A program made the translations under genes and the position numbers. This document shows positions 34,161-45,661 of a stretch of 64,000 nt of DNA, in pieces. The stretch covers positions 17,316,314-17,380,313 of the forward strand of contig NC_090319.1 in the NCBI RefSeq assembly GCF_040869045.1, written 5' to 3'. Every line of letters begins with the position of its first letter. Within the stretch, counting starts at the first letter, position 1. The DNA comes from Eurosta solidaginis (taxonomy: Eukaryota > Arthropoda > Insecta > Diptera > Tephritidae). Under the pieces are notes generated by a model that searched no databases, had not been told where the DNA came from, and was given only the letters and a program-made list of their open reading frames with translations.

Positions 34161-35290
34161 CGCTCGCTTAACCGCCCGATTGGTTTTGACCGTTGCGTAG
34201 CAAATCGAGCCAGTCGTCCCTTATTCGCGATAGCTGTTGCGAATTGGGAGCAATCGTTTCGGGCTTCTTATCGCTAAAAACTGATACCGTTAAAATATTG
34301 GTTAACAATCAACTTCTTATCGAAAGCGAAATTTTCGCCGCATGGTTGGTTTGTTATCGCGCAGAGTAAATCATTTACTATCGGAGTTTCATGGCCATCT
34401 ATTTCGTAACCAACTGATAAAACGCCGAATACATTTTGGTAGGACTTTGATAAGAAAACAATAATTTTCGATAACAAATTAAAAAAAAAAATCGTATAGC
34501 AAATCAATAAATTTTCGATAGCGAGGCGATAACTTAAAAAAAATACTGAAAACTTTTTGATAGCAAATTGATAAAAACCTCAAAAAAAATTGTGTGATAT
34601 CAATGATAACAAATCGATAAATTTTTGATAAAAAATCGTTCGGAAAATTTTACATATCCATAATTTTTTGATCAAAAATCAATTACCGCCGACAAAGAAT
34701 CGATAGCACGACTACAACAACACAAACCGATAATTTCTATTCGAAAACAACTTTGATCGCTAGTCGATAACACACCTATGTATAACAAGTTGCTAACTGT
34801 TAGGTAGCACTTCGCTACGTAAGAGTTTTTTATGGCAAATCGTTAACTTATCGATTACGAATCGATAATTTTTGATAGCAAATCGGCAATACAATCATAA
34901 AAAAATTTATGTGTTGTCAGTCTATAACAAATCGAAAAATTGTCTATAAAAAAACGAAACGTTTTGATAACATATCGATAATATTAATACTATATCGATA
35001 AATTTTGATAAAAGTTCAATCAAACGCTGACAAATAATCGATAGCACAGCTATAATAACACAAATCGATCACTTTTCGATAATAAACAGGTAATTCGCGG
35101 GTAAAAATCGATAACTCACGATTACTTTCGTCATCGATGCCATATTTATAACACTTTGATAACAACTTGGAAGCTCGTCTTTACCTCGTTGATAGCACAC
35201 CCGTATATCACAAGCCGATAACTCGTCGATAAGAAATTGATAACGCGCCCATAATCCGATAGCAAGCTGTTTCATTCATATCAACTTTAC
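34160..35290. repeat. TATCGATA-rich degenerate tract, ~1.1 kb
   Basis: ATCGATAA, TTTTCGATA, GATAACAAAT and similar words recur throughout, in both orientations, mixed with AAAAATTTTTGATA spacers. TATCGATA/CGATA is the recognition core of the insect factors DREF and BEAF-32, so the tract could bind them, but a decayed short satellite is just as likely. Confidence 0.65.
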
Positions 35291-35879
35291 CCCGTATATT
35301 ATTCCCTCATTTTGTTTCGTTATAGTGACTACACTTATGCTTATATTATAAATTCTCCTACACTTCCAAAGACTATGCTTACGCTTCCACTTACCCCACG
35401 CTGACATTACGTTTTTTCCAATAATATGAGCAAAGATGTTTGCTCATCGATAACTTCATTTTACGTTCCCTGAGCAACTTTCTACTTCAAAGCTCCATCA
35501 GTCTGGTCTTGTTCTTACTTACTACTTTTGCTTTTTATGCGCAAATAGTGTAACATTCCTCCTTTGGTAAATCTTTTGTCATTTTTTTTTGTTTTATTAA
35601 TTCTACCTATTTTAATTTCAGGCTCATTTCACGCTTGACCACTACTAAGGTCAAACAGCTATTATCACAGCCTTGTACTTGAATAAGGACATGATATGTA
35701 GTGTAAATGTTAAATTTTATGAACTTGTTCTTTCGCTAGTACGTAACTGCCTTGAAAGCAGCGGGAAGCAAACGACCTCTGATATTCGACAGTAGAAAAT
35801 AGGAAATAAAACTAATAATGGCTTAATTATATGCCCTTGTGTGTGTGGTATTTAAAGAAAATGGAAACGAGTGTACAAT
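35291..35879. other. No recognisable feature
   Basis: Pyrimidine-rich and AT-rich sequence with no open frame of note. Confidence 0.4.
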
Positions 35880-35888
35880 CCGAAAATA

Positions 35889-36251
35889 AAAAAAAAAAAA
35901 TAAATGTAAGGCGCGATAACCTCCGAAGAGATCTAAGGCCGAGTTTCTCTTCCAATTTGCGTCGTGCTCCTCTTGATTTTTCCCTACAAATTGGCCGGAC
36001 GGGACCTACATGTTTTATGCCGATTCCGAACGGCATCTGCAAGGCAGATGAGTTTTCACTGAGAGCTTTTCATGGCAGAAATACAATCGGAGCGCTTGCC
36101 AGACACTGCCGTGGGGCGACTCCGCTTAGAAAAATTTTCTTCTAATTGAAAAATCTTATTTCTAAAATTTTGATGTTGCTTTGCCCGGGAGTTGAACCCA
36201 GGGCATACGGTGTGATAGGCGGAGCACGCTACCATCACACCACGGTGGCCG
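35889..36251 (-). mobile_element. tRNA-headed SINE S2, full length
   Basis: On the minus strand it opens with a tRNA-like head (GTGGTGTGATGGTAGCG as A-box region near 36228-36244; a perfect B box GGTTCAACTCC at 36188-36198), a ~250-bp body, then GTTATCGCGCCTTACAT and a T run. CCGAAAATA is duplicated at 35880-35888 and 36252-36260. The open frames here are element sequence. It ends in T rather than A. Confidence 0.9.
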
Positions 36252-36260
36252 CCGAAAATA

Positions 36261-37719
36261 GGCATACATAAATACAACAAAAAAGCTAATAAATAATGAA
36301 TATCACCTACAACCACCTACAAGCACCCGAAAATCAAGACACATCATGGCGTATGAGTAACCTTTGCTTGCCGTTTAAAATGAAACAAAAGTTGCTCATA
36401 CGACATGGTGTGTTTTTATGGGAAAGCCAATTCTACTTACATACAATCTATAAGTTAGCGTAGTGAAGCGCACTTCTCCCAAATTTCTCTGGCTCTCAGA
36501 CAAACTCAGTAAAGTAATTGTGGTTAGGTTACCACGGGTAACTGAGTTTTTCTTCGGATAACAAAAATCCCTAGGGAAACTCCCGCACGATCTTCGGTCC
36601 GACACAACGAGATCAATTTCTTGCTTTCTGTTATATTTCAACCACAGAGGAAGAAAGTCGCTGCTGCTGTCACGCCACATCACACATCCAAGGTAAAATA
36701 TTGTACCATCTTAACATACAAATAAACTAATTATTATCCTTATTACTAATATAACTATTTGCTTTTATTTCTTTTGTACATAATATATATATGTACTACA
36801 TATATATATTCTTCGTGCTACCACGCACCTTGCGAGAATATACCGATTGTATGAAGAACTAACGAACTGTGGAAATGCTGAATTTATAAACATTGAATGA
36901 AGAGGTGAAAGCAACATTTTTCTTTTCTTGCGAATTTCGTTTACACTTCATTTGTACATCTTGGTTAGTCCTACTATGACTTTAGACATGCTCAAGTTTG
37001 TATATATGCACACACACATCGATGGTCACATGTATATGAAGTGCATTTGTGTTTGTGCTTTGTATATGTGTATGTACAAATGCCACCCAAGTATTGCTGG
37101 CTATTATTGAATTACGCTGTTGTTGTGGTTAACATTTCCGTTGTGACTTTTTTTGTTGCCCTTTCATTTGATGTTTGTTTATTGCTTGGTCCAAACCACA
37201 TATGACTACTTTCTCATGCATTTCTGTATTTACTACTTATGCACGTATATATATGTATGTGTGCGTACCTTTGATTTACTACATTATACTTAGCCTATGC
37301 CTTAACTCACTTTTCACAATCGATTCATTGTAAATGCCGTGCACCCATATGCTAATGAGCGGTTTTTGTAGGGCTGTCAATCAAGTTGTAGTTTGAAATG
37401 CCTAGAAGGTGCAACTATAATTGACTGTCCGCCAAATTTAGATCCCAACTCTGCGGTAAATATTTCAGAGACTAATATGTTAAGGCAGGTTTTGAAATGA
37501 CTGGCCATTTCTAATGAAAGGACATGTATAGACCGACTTCCGTACCATCCTACAAGAGAAGAGCTGGAAGTTTGTAAGTTTTTAGAAAAGCTAAATTGAG
37601 TCAGATATTTAATTTTTTCTTTGTAAAGCTATTCAAAGCAAATAAGAAATGAAGGCTTTAGTGTAAAGTAGCGTCTAATTTTGAATCACTTTGCCTTAAT
37701 ATTTTTGTTATTCACTATA
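36261..37719. other. No gene; one short inverted repeat
   Basis: CATGGCGTATGAGTAAC (36346-36362) and GTTGCTCATACGACATG (36391-36407) form imperfect arms around a ~28-bp loop. Otherwise short frames and ATATGTATG-type simple sequence near 37240. Confidence 0.4.
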
Positions 37720-37727
37720 ATCTGAAC

Positions 37728-40199
37728 TAGAGGTTTACGCCGATCACTTTATCGGCGGCAGCGGCGTGGCCGGGGCGCCGGCATACGCCGGCTTTATTAC
37801 TTTAAAAAGCTTGAATTTTCTTTTAAAAATATTTTATTTAGGAAAGGTTTTGCCTATATGGAAATCAACGTTTTGGCCAATTCGCAAAGATCCGGGGTTT
37901 TTGTCTCAAAGTCTCGCGAATCGTTCAAAAAGTTTCAGGAGTGGCTCCTTGCGGAGGGATTGTACTTCGTTCACTTACTCCAGGGAGGCTTCGAAGCTAA
38001 CCCCGGTGTAAGCGAGCCTTACTGCTGCGTCTTCCGGAAAAAATTTAAGTATTTAAAATGGTCACACTTTTTTCTGTATGTCTCGTGCAAAGCGTAGTTT
38101 CACCGAAAGAGATGTTCTGGGCTAACTGCTAATACTCGCTGCTGACACCATTTTTTTAAATCTTTTGCGGATTCTTGCTGGTTACGACTTACGGTTGCTA
38201 TTAATGGTATTTTAGTACTCATGACTCTCTTGGTACAATTTAACGATTAGCACCAGTGATAACCTTTTGTTGATTGCACTAAAGGGCGCCTCCAGTTTTT
38301 TCGGCTGTTATAAGAGCTACAATTTCCGATGTGGGAACAGTAACAATCCTGACGACCAGTCGTTACCACGCCCACTGACCCTCACACCACATGCCAGCAC
38401 AGAAGCTGTAGGACTGCGAATTCGAACTCATACCTTCTTCGACGTCAATTTCCTAGGAGCTATAGGTGTAGCTCCGAAGAATTTCTAAAGGATTTTTTTT
38501 TCGCGCTATGCTGCCGACCAAAACCAGACACCTTTAAAAGTAACTATTCGGCCAAGAATGCCGCCCTCGACATCGTAGGCAGTCCAAGTATTAACTCATG
38601 GGTGAAAAAAGTATAATCCTCGGCGCGTCTACATAATTTTAAATTTACAAGGACCCTGGATAAAGTTTTTTTTAAATGTAGACCAAAATTTACGAACCTT
38701 TGTGTTCGAAACATTGATTTCAATAGTCGTCGTTAAACCAAACCGAATTTTGGAAATTGGGTCGACCGATTTTAAGTTGAAAGATGTTAAGATTATATGC
38801 TTAGCCGAAACTGTTGTTTTCCGGCCGTTTGATGGAAGAGTTCATTATGAATAACCGCGTAGCTTCACTTTTCAGACTATTTCAACTGTCCAATACGTTA
38901 GGGTAGTAGCATACCAGTCATTTGTTCGATTGTCTTGGGAAAGCTTTTACTTCTTTACTTTGAGTGTTCTTACGTACTCACATATGTAGCAGGGGCCGTA
39001 ACGTGTAGGTGATATTTCAATTTGGTTGATAGGTTATAATCAATGTGATTCACTTCAAGGGACTAGTTGGGATAGGGCCGCCAACTTTAGGAAATGTCAA
39101 GCCGGAACACTTGGGTGCTGAAAGATGATAGGTGAAAATCAAAATTAAAACTTCAGATGCTATTTTTAAGTTTCGCAAATAAACAATAGACGTTTGAATA
39201 TAAGGCCAAGTGATTTTTTAAACCCTTCTCATACGTGTCATAAGTATGAGGTGATAATCATTTCAAAGGAGTGTTTGAACCCCTGTACCTACTGAAGGAT
39301 GTAGCATCATTGGTTTCGCTTATCCTTTAAGCCAATCGGGATATAGAATTTTTTTAAAAATCGGTACCTTTTTCGGGTAACTTGCTTTTTTAATAACTTT
39401 ATGACGGTTTAAAAACATGTTCGACTTGGGTCATTTAAATTTTTTATTTAACTTTTCGTTTAGTGTTTTGTTCTAATAACTTGGTGAATTCGGTGACGCT
39501 AAATCTGTGGTTTTTTGAAAAACTTTTGAACTGTTAGGAAGAGTCAAATTTCGCTCCCCTAGCGGGTTAGGGGTCTTAGAATATACCCGCGGTAGGTATG
39601 CCTGTCGTAAGAGGCGACTAAAATTCCAAATTGATTCAAGGGGTTGTGTAGCGCAACCTTTTCAAGGGGTTGCCAGCGCAATATATAGCTTCTCCAACCT
39701 AACTGTCAACCTCATCTACCCGCGAGGAATCCTGTTTCTTTAACAGCCGAGGCTCTAGCGACCCCAAGCTCCTCATGGGTGTAGGGGGTGAGAGGGTGGG
39801 ATGGCCTAGAAGGTTGCATGTGATCATACCAAATCGTTCCCGAGATGGTCGGGCTAGTACCTATATGGTGCTTGTTACCGGAACGTACCGGATCTGTATG
39901 TATCCGGCGAAGGACCATCAACATCGATAACATTCCACAGGGCCTTCGGGGAGTGTCATTATCGCTACAACAACAACAATAACAACAACAGTTAAATTTC
40001 AAAATCGGATTAGCATCCGTTGATACCCCTTTCGACCATATCGGACCAATTTTCTAAATGTACAATAAAGGACCTTGACAGCCATAAATTAGTAGAAAAT
40101 ATAGTACCGCGCCGAACGCCGTCGTCGCCGCGCCGATACTTTTGACATTCGGCGGCGGCGTGCGAAAACCCCTAAAAGCGGCGGCGGCGTATATCTCTA
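37728..40199. mobile_element. 2.5-kb hAT-like element with GC-rich ends
   Basis: The inverted ends TAGAGGTTTACGCCG (left) and TAGAGATATACGCCG (right, reversed) are flanked by a perfect 8-bp duplication ATCTGAAC (37720-37727, 40200-40207); both the TIR start and the 8-bp TSD are hAT features. Just inside each end lie GGCGGC/CGCCGGC-rich stretches (37756-37795, 40107-40187) in an otherwise AT-rich window. I see no transposase; an 80-codon frame at 37858-38097 (SRESFKKFQEWLLAEGLYF) has no known domain and overlaps another open frame. A SINE sits at 39553-39990. Likely a non-autonomous element. Confidence 0.8.
39553..39990 (+). mobile_element. SINE-like S1, near full length
   Basis: Matches 5041-5453 over its whole length and ends in (CAA)n with one AAT. 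Flanked by GTCAAATTTC (39543-39552) and GTTAAATTTC (39991-40000). It is younger than the hAT-like element that contains it. Confidence 0.85.
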
Positions 40200-40387
40200 A
40201 TCTGAACTATGGCGACTCGCGCGGGTTAAGTGGCTAGAGACTTATTCTTAAAAAAGGAATACATAAACTCAAAAGTGTGAGGAGTTACGAAAATTCATTT
40301 CTGAAGCAGTCGGGCTAGTACCAGAAGCTTCTTTTATGACTTATTTTGTTTTGCTGATTTTCCTACACTGTGGGTAAATGATGTATA

Positions 40388-40466
40388 TTGGAACGCTTTT
40401 CCATCATCTCTTGTTAAATTTGGTTTCGAAACAAGCCGGTTTCGGCGCTGTGCCGATTTTCACTGC
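40388..40466 (-). mobile_element. PLE untranslated-region fragment
   Basis: On the minus strand it matches the PLE 3' region at 47240-47320 (GCCGAAACCGGCTTGTTTCG, AAATTTAAC, GGAAAAGCGTTCC), but the CTGATGA box of the hammerhead-like core is deleted. Confidence 0.65.
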
Positions 40467-40599
40467 AAAATACCCCAAAAAAGCAGCCCTAACCCTATGG
40501 GAATGACAAGCATCCGTGCGTCAATAAAATCTCTATCAGTGCTGGGACGGAACCAGGCCATGTCAAAAATTGAATGATAGTAAGAATTTTGGGTTTTCG

Positions 40600-41460
40600 T
40601 GTCACTTACTGCCCAGTTCCTACCGGCAGCAATAACCGTAATTGTAGCCATAAAAGTAGCCATTGTATCATTGGTTAGCCATGACAATAACTAATGATTT
40701 AACAGTACTGTAACCGTTGCCGTATATTACCGTTACCATAATCATTAGCTAACGGTCACTCGTAACGTAGCGTGGATGAAACAGTAATTGTTGTCACACC
40801 CGTTATTGTTACCGTGATCATTACTATAATTATAGCTGTAACTGTAACAGTAATCTTAGGTATACCTGTAAACTTCACTGTAATCGTTACTTTTATACTA
40901 AACGCGACCCAACCGTAACAGTAATTGTAAGCATAACTTTGATCGTGACTGTAATATTAGCCGTACCAGTATCTGTAAGCGTAACTGTAACTGTATCTGT
41001 GGTCACCACTGTAAAAGTGAATGTAACCATAACTGTAAGAGTAACTGTAGATTAATTGTAGATTAGTAACTGCTATCGTAGTTGTAGCTGTAAATGTAAC
41101 TATATCAATAACTGTTACTGTAACTATAGCCTTACAAGCTGGATTTACAAGAGCTTGATAACTGTTAAACTTACTGCAACCGTAACTTTAAATTCGCGGT
41201 GACTGTCACTGTACATCTCGCGGCTAATCTAAATGTAACAGTAATCGTAACCGCATCTGTTATAGTAACTGTAACCGTAACTGTAACTGATGTGGTAACA
41301 TTAATCATAGCTGTAACCATAACTCTAACTCTCATCGTAGCTACAACCGTAATTGTAACCATTTTTGTAACAGTAACTGTAACCGTTTTTGTAACTGTAA
41401 CTTTAACCGTTTTCGTAACTATAACTGTAACTTTAATCGTAAATACTTATGTCCCACTGC
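40600..41460 (+). repeat. Degenerate GTAACN hexamer array
   Basis: Six-base units of the type GTAACT, GTAACC, GTAATC and CGTAAC run for ~850 bp, tightest at 41200-41430. They force open frames of alternating V and T on the plus strand (41199-41477) and the minus strand (41171-41362), which are artefacts. It may be a degenerate satellite. Confidence 0.85.
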
Positions 41461-41712
41461 ATTCTTCACCATCATGAGCAAATATGTTTGAAAACTGTAT
41501 TCACGTATACGAGTTATGGTCTATTACTACAGCTGAGTATAAAATGTTCCATATCGTGCGATGCTTTAAAACTTTAATTTCTTACATTTTTATTATTATT
41601 TCAAATATAACGTGTCAAACGTAAACATGAGTTTAGTTTTCTAATGCATAGTACTTGTTAACTTAATAAGAATATATTATTCTCTTGTAGGGTTAAAGGC
41701 TTTCCTTCTGGT

Positions 41713-43389
41713 ATGAAATACCGTGATGATTTCTCTAGCGACGATCAAGTTATTGCTAATTTATTTGCACAATTTTTCAAATCTAACTATTCCGCTGAAT
41801 TAATTTCTTTGTCTAGTGAATACCCGTATGAACTTGACTCACTTAACGCAATTAATATTACATCAATATATCCAGAAGAGGTTCTTACATATTTAACTTC
41901 TTTGAAGGAATCTTATAAATACGGTCCTGATCTAATTCCCACATGTTTTCTCAAAAGATGTGCAGAACACATTTATCTGCCCCTAACTGATTTATTCAAC
42001 ATGTCCCTAAAACATGGAGTTTTTCCTTTTGCTTGGAAGGAATCTTTTCTAATACCCCTCCACAAAAACGGCAGTAGGTCATGTGTAGAAAATTATCGAG
42101 GAATTGCAAAATTGTCTGCCATCCCAAAGGTGTTTGAAGCCATTGTTACTAATCAGCTAACATTTTCCATTTCTGCATTGATTGCAAACTCTCAACATGG
42201 ATTCTGTAGAGGCAAATCTACCATTACCAACCTACTTGAATTCACAACGCATGTTTCTAATGGATTTAGAGAAAATCTTCACACCGATGTTATTTACACT
42301 GATTTCAGTAAAGCATTTGACAAAGTTTCCCATTCATTGCTTATCCACAAGCTAGATCGACTTGGTTTCCAACCAGGTCTCACTCAGTGGATATCTTCTT
42401 ATCTCTGCGGTAGAACGCAACAAGTAATTTTTAAAAATACTCTTTCAGAGGTCATTAAAGTTCCTTCTGGCGTCCCACAGGGCAGTCATCTCGGTCCAAT
42501 TCTGTTCTTGCTATTTATTAATGATATTTGTACCATAATAAAATATTCCAAAATTTTAATGTATGCTGATGATGTAAAACTTTTTAGGTCTTATGAGTCT
42601 ATTGAAGAACGTCCATTGCTTCAAGCGGATTTAAACTGCTTAGTTGCTTGGTGCAACGCGAATTCAATGCCGCTGAACATCAATAAATGTAAGTTCATGT
42701 GCTTCTCTCGGAGATCTTTGCCAGCAGCCTCTTACGTAATTGATAATTTTTGTCTTGCATCAGTAAATTATTTTGTTGACTTGGGAGTTACGATGGATGC
42801 TAAACTTAGTTTCAACCTTCATATTATGACTACTGCCAATAAGGCTAGAGGTGTTCTATCATTCGTGAAGAGATGGTCTAAAGAATTTAGTGACCCTTAT
42901 GTAACCAAAGCCCTTTTTACCACATTGGTTAGGCCGATACTAGAATACGGATCAGTAGTCTGGAATCCGCGATATCAAGTTCATGCAGATAGGCTTGAGT
43001 CAATACAGAAGCAATTTTTACTTTTTTCTCTAAGGAATTTTCATTGGGACTCTGCATATAATCTTCCACCTTATACTAGTCGGTTAAGGCTTATCAATCT
43101 TCCAACTCTCGCTAGCCGTAGAGAAATGCTAGGAGTATTATTTATGGCTAAACTACTGAATGGACTAATTTCTAGCCCCGTTCTTTTGAACGAAGTAAAC
43201 TTCAATATCCCATCACGAGCGTCAAGACATTACAAACCTCTTCTTTTGAGGCAGTGTAGAACTAACTTCGAATTAAATGAACCTTTCCGGTGTTTGTGTT
43301 ATGATTTTAACTCTCACTCGAATTCATTTGATATAACGGATTCACTTTTTACTATAAGGAAAACTGTCCTATCCTATCTTAACTCGTAA
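41713..43389 (+). CDS. LINE reverse transcriptase, open frame intact, no endonuclease
   Basis: 558 residues of non-LTR RT, which would copy element RNA into DNA at a nicked target. In order: KYGPDLIP (~69), WKESFLIPLH and ENYRGIAKLS (~107-135), QHGFCRGKST (~165), motif A YTDFSKAFDKV (~195), motif B PSGVPQGSHLGP (~251), motif C YADD (284-287, catalytic pair intact), LGVTMDAKLSF, ALFTTLVRPILEYGSVVW and a C-terminal tail to ILSYLNS-like. There is no RNase H and no apurinic-type endonuclease, so the copy alone is not mobile. The clade is CR1/Jockey-like; I cannot place it better. The ATG is probably internal to the original frame: in-frame codons continue ~45 nt upstream to a stop. Its intactness, against copy 1 with many breaks, means a fairly recent insertion. 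Confidence 0.9.
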   Translation: MKYRDDFSSDDQVIANLFAQFFKSNYSAELISLSSEYPYELDSLNAINITSIYPEEVLTYLTSLKESYKYGPDLIPTCFLKRCAEHIYLPLTDLFNMSLKHGVFPFAWKESFLIPLHKNGSRSCVENYRGIAKLSAIPKVFEAIVTNQLTFSISALIANSQHGFCRGKSTITNLLEFTTHVSNGFRENLHTDVIYTDFSKAFDKVSHSLLIHKLDRLGFQPGLTQWISSYLCGRTQQVIFKNTLSEVIKVPSGVPQGSHLGPILFLLFINDICTIIKYSKILMYADDVKLFRSYESIEERPLLQADLNCLVAWCNANSMPLNINKCKFMCFSRRSLPAASYVIDNFCLASVNYFVDLGVTMDAKLSFNLHIMTTANKARGVLSFVKRWSKEFSDPYVTKALFTTLVRPILEYGSVVWNPRYQVHADRLESIQKQFLLFSLRNFHWDSAYNLPPYTSRLRLINLPTLASRREMLGVLFMAKLLNGLISSPVLLNEVNFNIPSRASRHYKPLLLRQCRTNFELNEPFRCLCYDFNSHSNSFDITDSLFTIRKTVLSYLNS

Positions 43390-43486
43390 CAAAATAAAAA
43401 TAAAAATAAAAATCTTTATATGCTAAATCCTTAACTTATTTAACAATTTACTATATGTATAATTTTCTACTGTTATGTATATAATA

Positions 43487-43517
43487 CTCAGCTGATGATT
43501 TTTATTCTGTAGCTGAG
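43487..43517 (+). other. Conserved 3' UTR hairpin of the LINE
   Basis: CTCAGCT and AGCTGAG arms around a T-rich loop; counterpart at 1821-1848 with identical arms and a different loop. Confidence 0.55.
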
Positions 43518-43692
43518 CAGTTTTAGATCTCGACGCTTAACAAACCTCCGCCTATCAACAACTCGGCAAAAACAAAAACAAATCCGTGCGTCATGCGGAT
43601 GCGCCCCTCGTGTCGGTTGGGCGGGCTTTGGAGGGTATTAATCCGTTGGGTTTATTATTATTATTATTATTATTATAACTATATGTATGCAT

Positions 43693-44301
43693 TAGGCCGG
43701 GTCGATTTGTGGGGAGGCAAAAAAATCGCCCATTGCTCTTTGAAAATCATATTCTAGGGATCAAAATAAGAAACTTTGCCGAAGGAACCATACCCCTAAC
43801 ACGAATTCTGATGTCCCCCCTATGGGTCGTAGGGGAAAATTTTGAAAAATCCCACTTTGAAATGCCTATGTTTTTTCTTTTTGGAGTTTATTTTTCTCTT
43901 TAGAAATTTATTTAGTCAGAACATTGTAAATGAAAAGAATGAATTTAACTTAGTAATAGAAAAGAAATAAAAAAAAAAAAATATTAGAAATTAGCGTTTT
44001 TACAACACTGTGATGCATTTGCATGTCGTAAACATAGTTGTGTGGGTTTTTTATTCAACCGGTTTAAAAAATGATCACTGTGACACAATTGCAGATCGTA
44101 AAATTGCTTGTGTTGTTTTTTTTAAGCCACCACAAGACACATGAGGTAGAATTGAAATTGCCCCTACCCAAAAGTTCGACCCAAAGGGGGGACATCAGAA
44201 TTCGTTTTAGAGGTATGGTTCCTTCGGCAAAGTTTCTTATTTTGATCCCTGAAATACGATTTTCACAGAGCAATGAGCGATTTTTAAATCGACCCGCCCT
44301 A
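43693..44301. mobile_element. hAT-type MITE, 609 bp
   Basis: The ends TAGGCCGGGTCGATTT / TAGGGCGGGTCGATTT extend into ~135-bp inverted arms. A perfect GTATGCAT duplication flanks it (43685-43692, 44302-44309). The interior has two diverged ~70-bp blocks (44001-44060, 44071-44130) with ACTGTGA..CA.TTGCA..TCGTAAA. It is the longer form of the MITE at 25464-25690; the arms give overlapping open frames on both strands that are not genes. Confidence 0.9.
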
Positions 44302-44309
44302 GTATGCAT

Positions 44310-45661
44310 GTACAAAAGTATGCATGTAAATACATATCTATTGGGTTTGCGAAACAAGAAAATATTTACATTTGAATATTTTATTATCTTATGAAAAAAG
44401 AAAATGGACATCAGATGGAATTTGCATCGCACCTACTTGAGTATATGTATATGTGCTTTAGGATAGCTCTTAAAAATCAAATAAACACTTTTTGCGCCTT
44501 ATTCTTTCAAGCTGTAAGCTTAAGGTTATTTTATTGGAATCAATGCTGCGATTTACTTACGATATCAAAACGAAAAAAAGTTGTAACAAATTACTAAATT
44601 CTTCTTTGAATGAAGTGAACTAGAGACCCTATATCTGTTCCAAAGGGAACAAAACTTTTAAGAGACATCACCGCCAATATTAGTGCCTTTTTAGAGGATG
44701 AAGATTGGAAACCGAATGCAAAATTTGTTCGCTAATTTCAAGGACCACCCTATACAAATATCAAATCACTTGTGTGTAGATATTAACATGTTGATTAAAA
44801 ACTAATGAGATGCATGCTTGCTTGAAGCACACAAATTAAACATCATGCATCGTGTCGTAAGAAGTACATTTTTCAACAGCATTCGCAACACAAAAAGGTC
44901 AAAGCTAACATATTATCGGAAGAAATGCAAAAAATTAAGAATGTATGTTTGACTGCTGTCATACACATCCTTTGTTTATGCAAACAGTTGAGAAAACAGA
45001 AGATGCTTACAAAAAGGTCTTTCAATGAGTTTGTCTACACTCCAGTTTTCCTTTCCCCCTGTATTACCTCTTTCAAAGAATTTCGTAACAAATGCCAGAT
45101 AGTGAAAAAGCAACGGGATAATTCAAGCAAAACAAGAACTTAACTATTTATTTATCAAAAAAAAAAAAAAAATATTCTCAAAATAATGACTGTTATATAT
45201 TTTGGGGTGTCAAAGGAAGCTAAAATGCTGCACCTTTGTAACCCTCACTACCAAGCTTTTGCAATTTTCTTATCAGCTGAACTCAGGTGAATATGTTGCT
45301 GAAGATAAAAGCAATGCTAAAGTGGCAAAAATCATAAATTATAAGAGCAAAAAAGCACAAATTCATTGTCATACGTGTAGATATAAGAATATGATAGGAC
45401 GTACACGTTGGCTTACTTAGGTGTATTATGCAAAAAGAGATTAATGATAAACGAAAGTAATTGCGTTGGCACTTTTAGCTGCGAAAAGCTGGTTTGGTGT
45501 TTTTGGCTCTGTGTAGCGTGGTGTAAATTTTTTTATTAGATGTATGAGACCATCAGTGGTATATGGTCAAAGACGCCAAACTTTGATTTCCTTATAAATT
45601 TTTTAAGCATGAAGCATACAAATGTAATTTTTCTATAATGCCTTGGCAGACAATTTGAAGG
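44310..45661. other. No recognisable feature
   Basis: Short frames at 44925-45143 and 45202-45420 have no known domain. AT-rich, nothing supported. Confidence 0.4.

Larger units (their letters stand above)
41691..43678 (+). mobile_element. LINE copy with intact RT frame, 5' truncated
   Basis: Coding match starts near 41691 (RVKGFPSGMKY), after the endonuclease domain would have ended; upstream is the GTAACN array and unrelated AT-rich DNA. The 3' UTR (43390-43655) holds the hairpin at 43487-43517 and ends in (TTA)n at 43655-43678. No convincing duplication at the ends. Confidence 0.8.

Noticed and set aside
36188..36251. Possible tRNA gene on the minus strand
   Set aside because: The head is part of a repeated SINE body with a TSD; no complete cloverleaf can be drawn.
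41171..41477. Long open frames on both strands rich in V and T
   Set aside because: They are forced by the GTAACN hexamer array and have no protein-like composition.
44064..44432. Overlapping frames on both strands at the MITE right arm
   Set aside because: They arise from the inverted arms of the 609-bp MITE; the same peptide appears at 25525-25728 and 43709-43903 in other arms.
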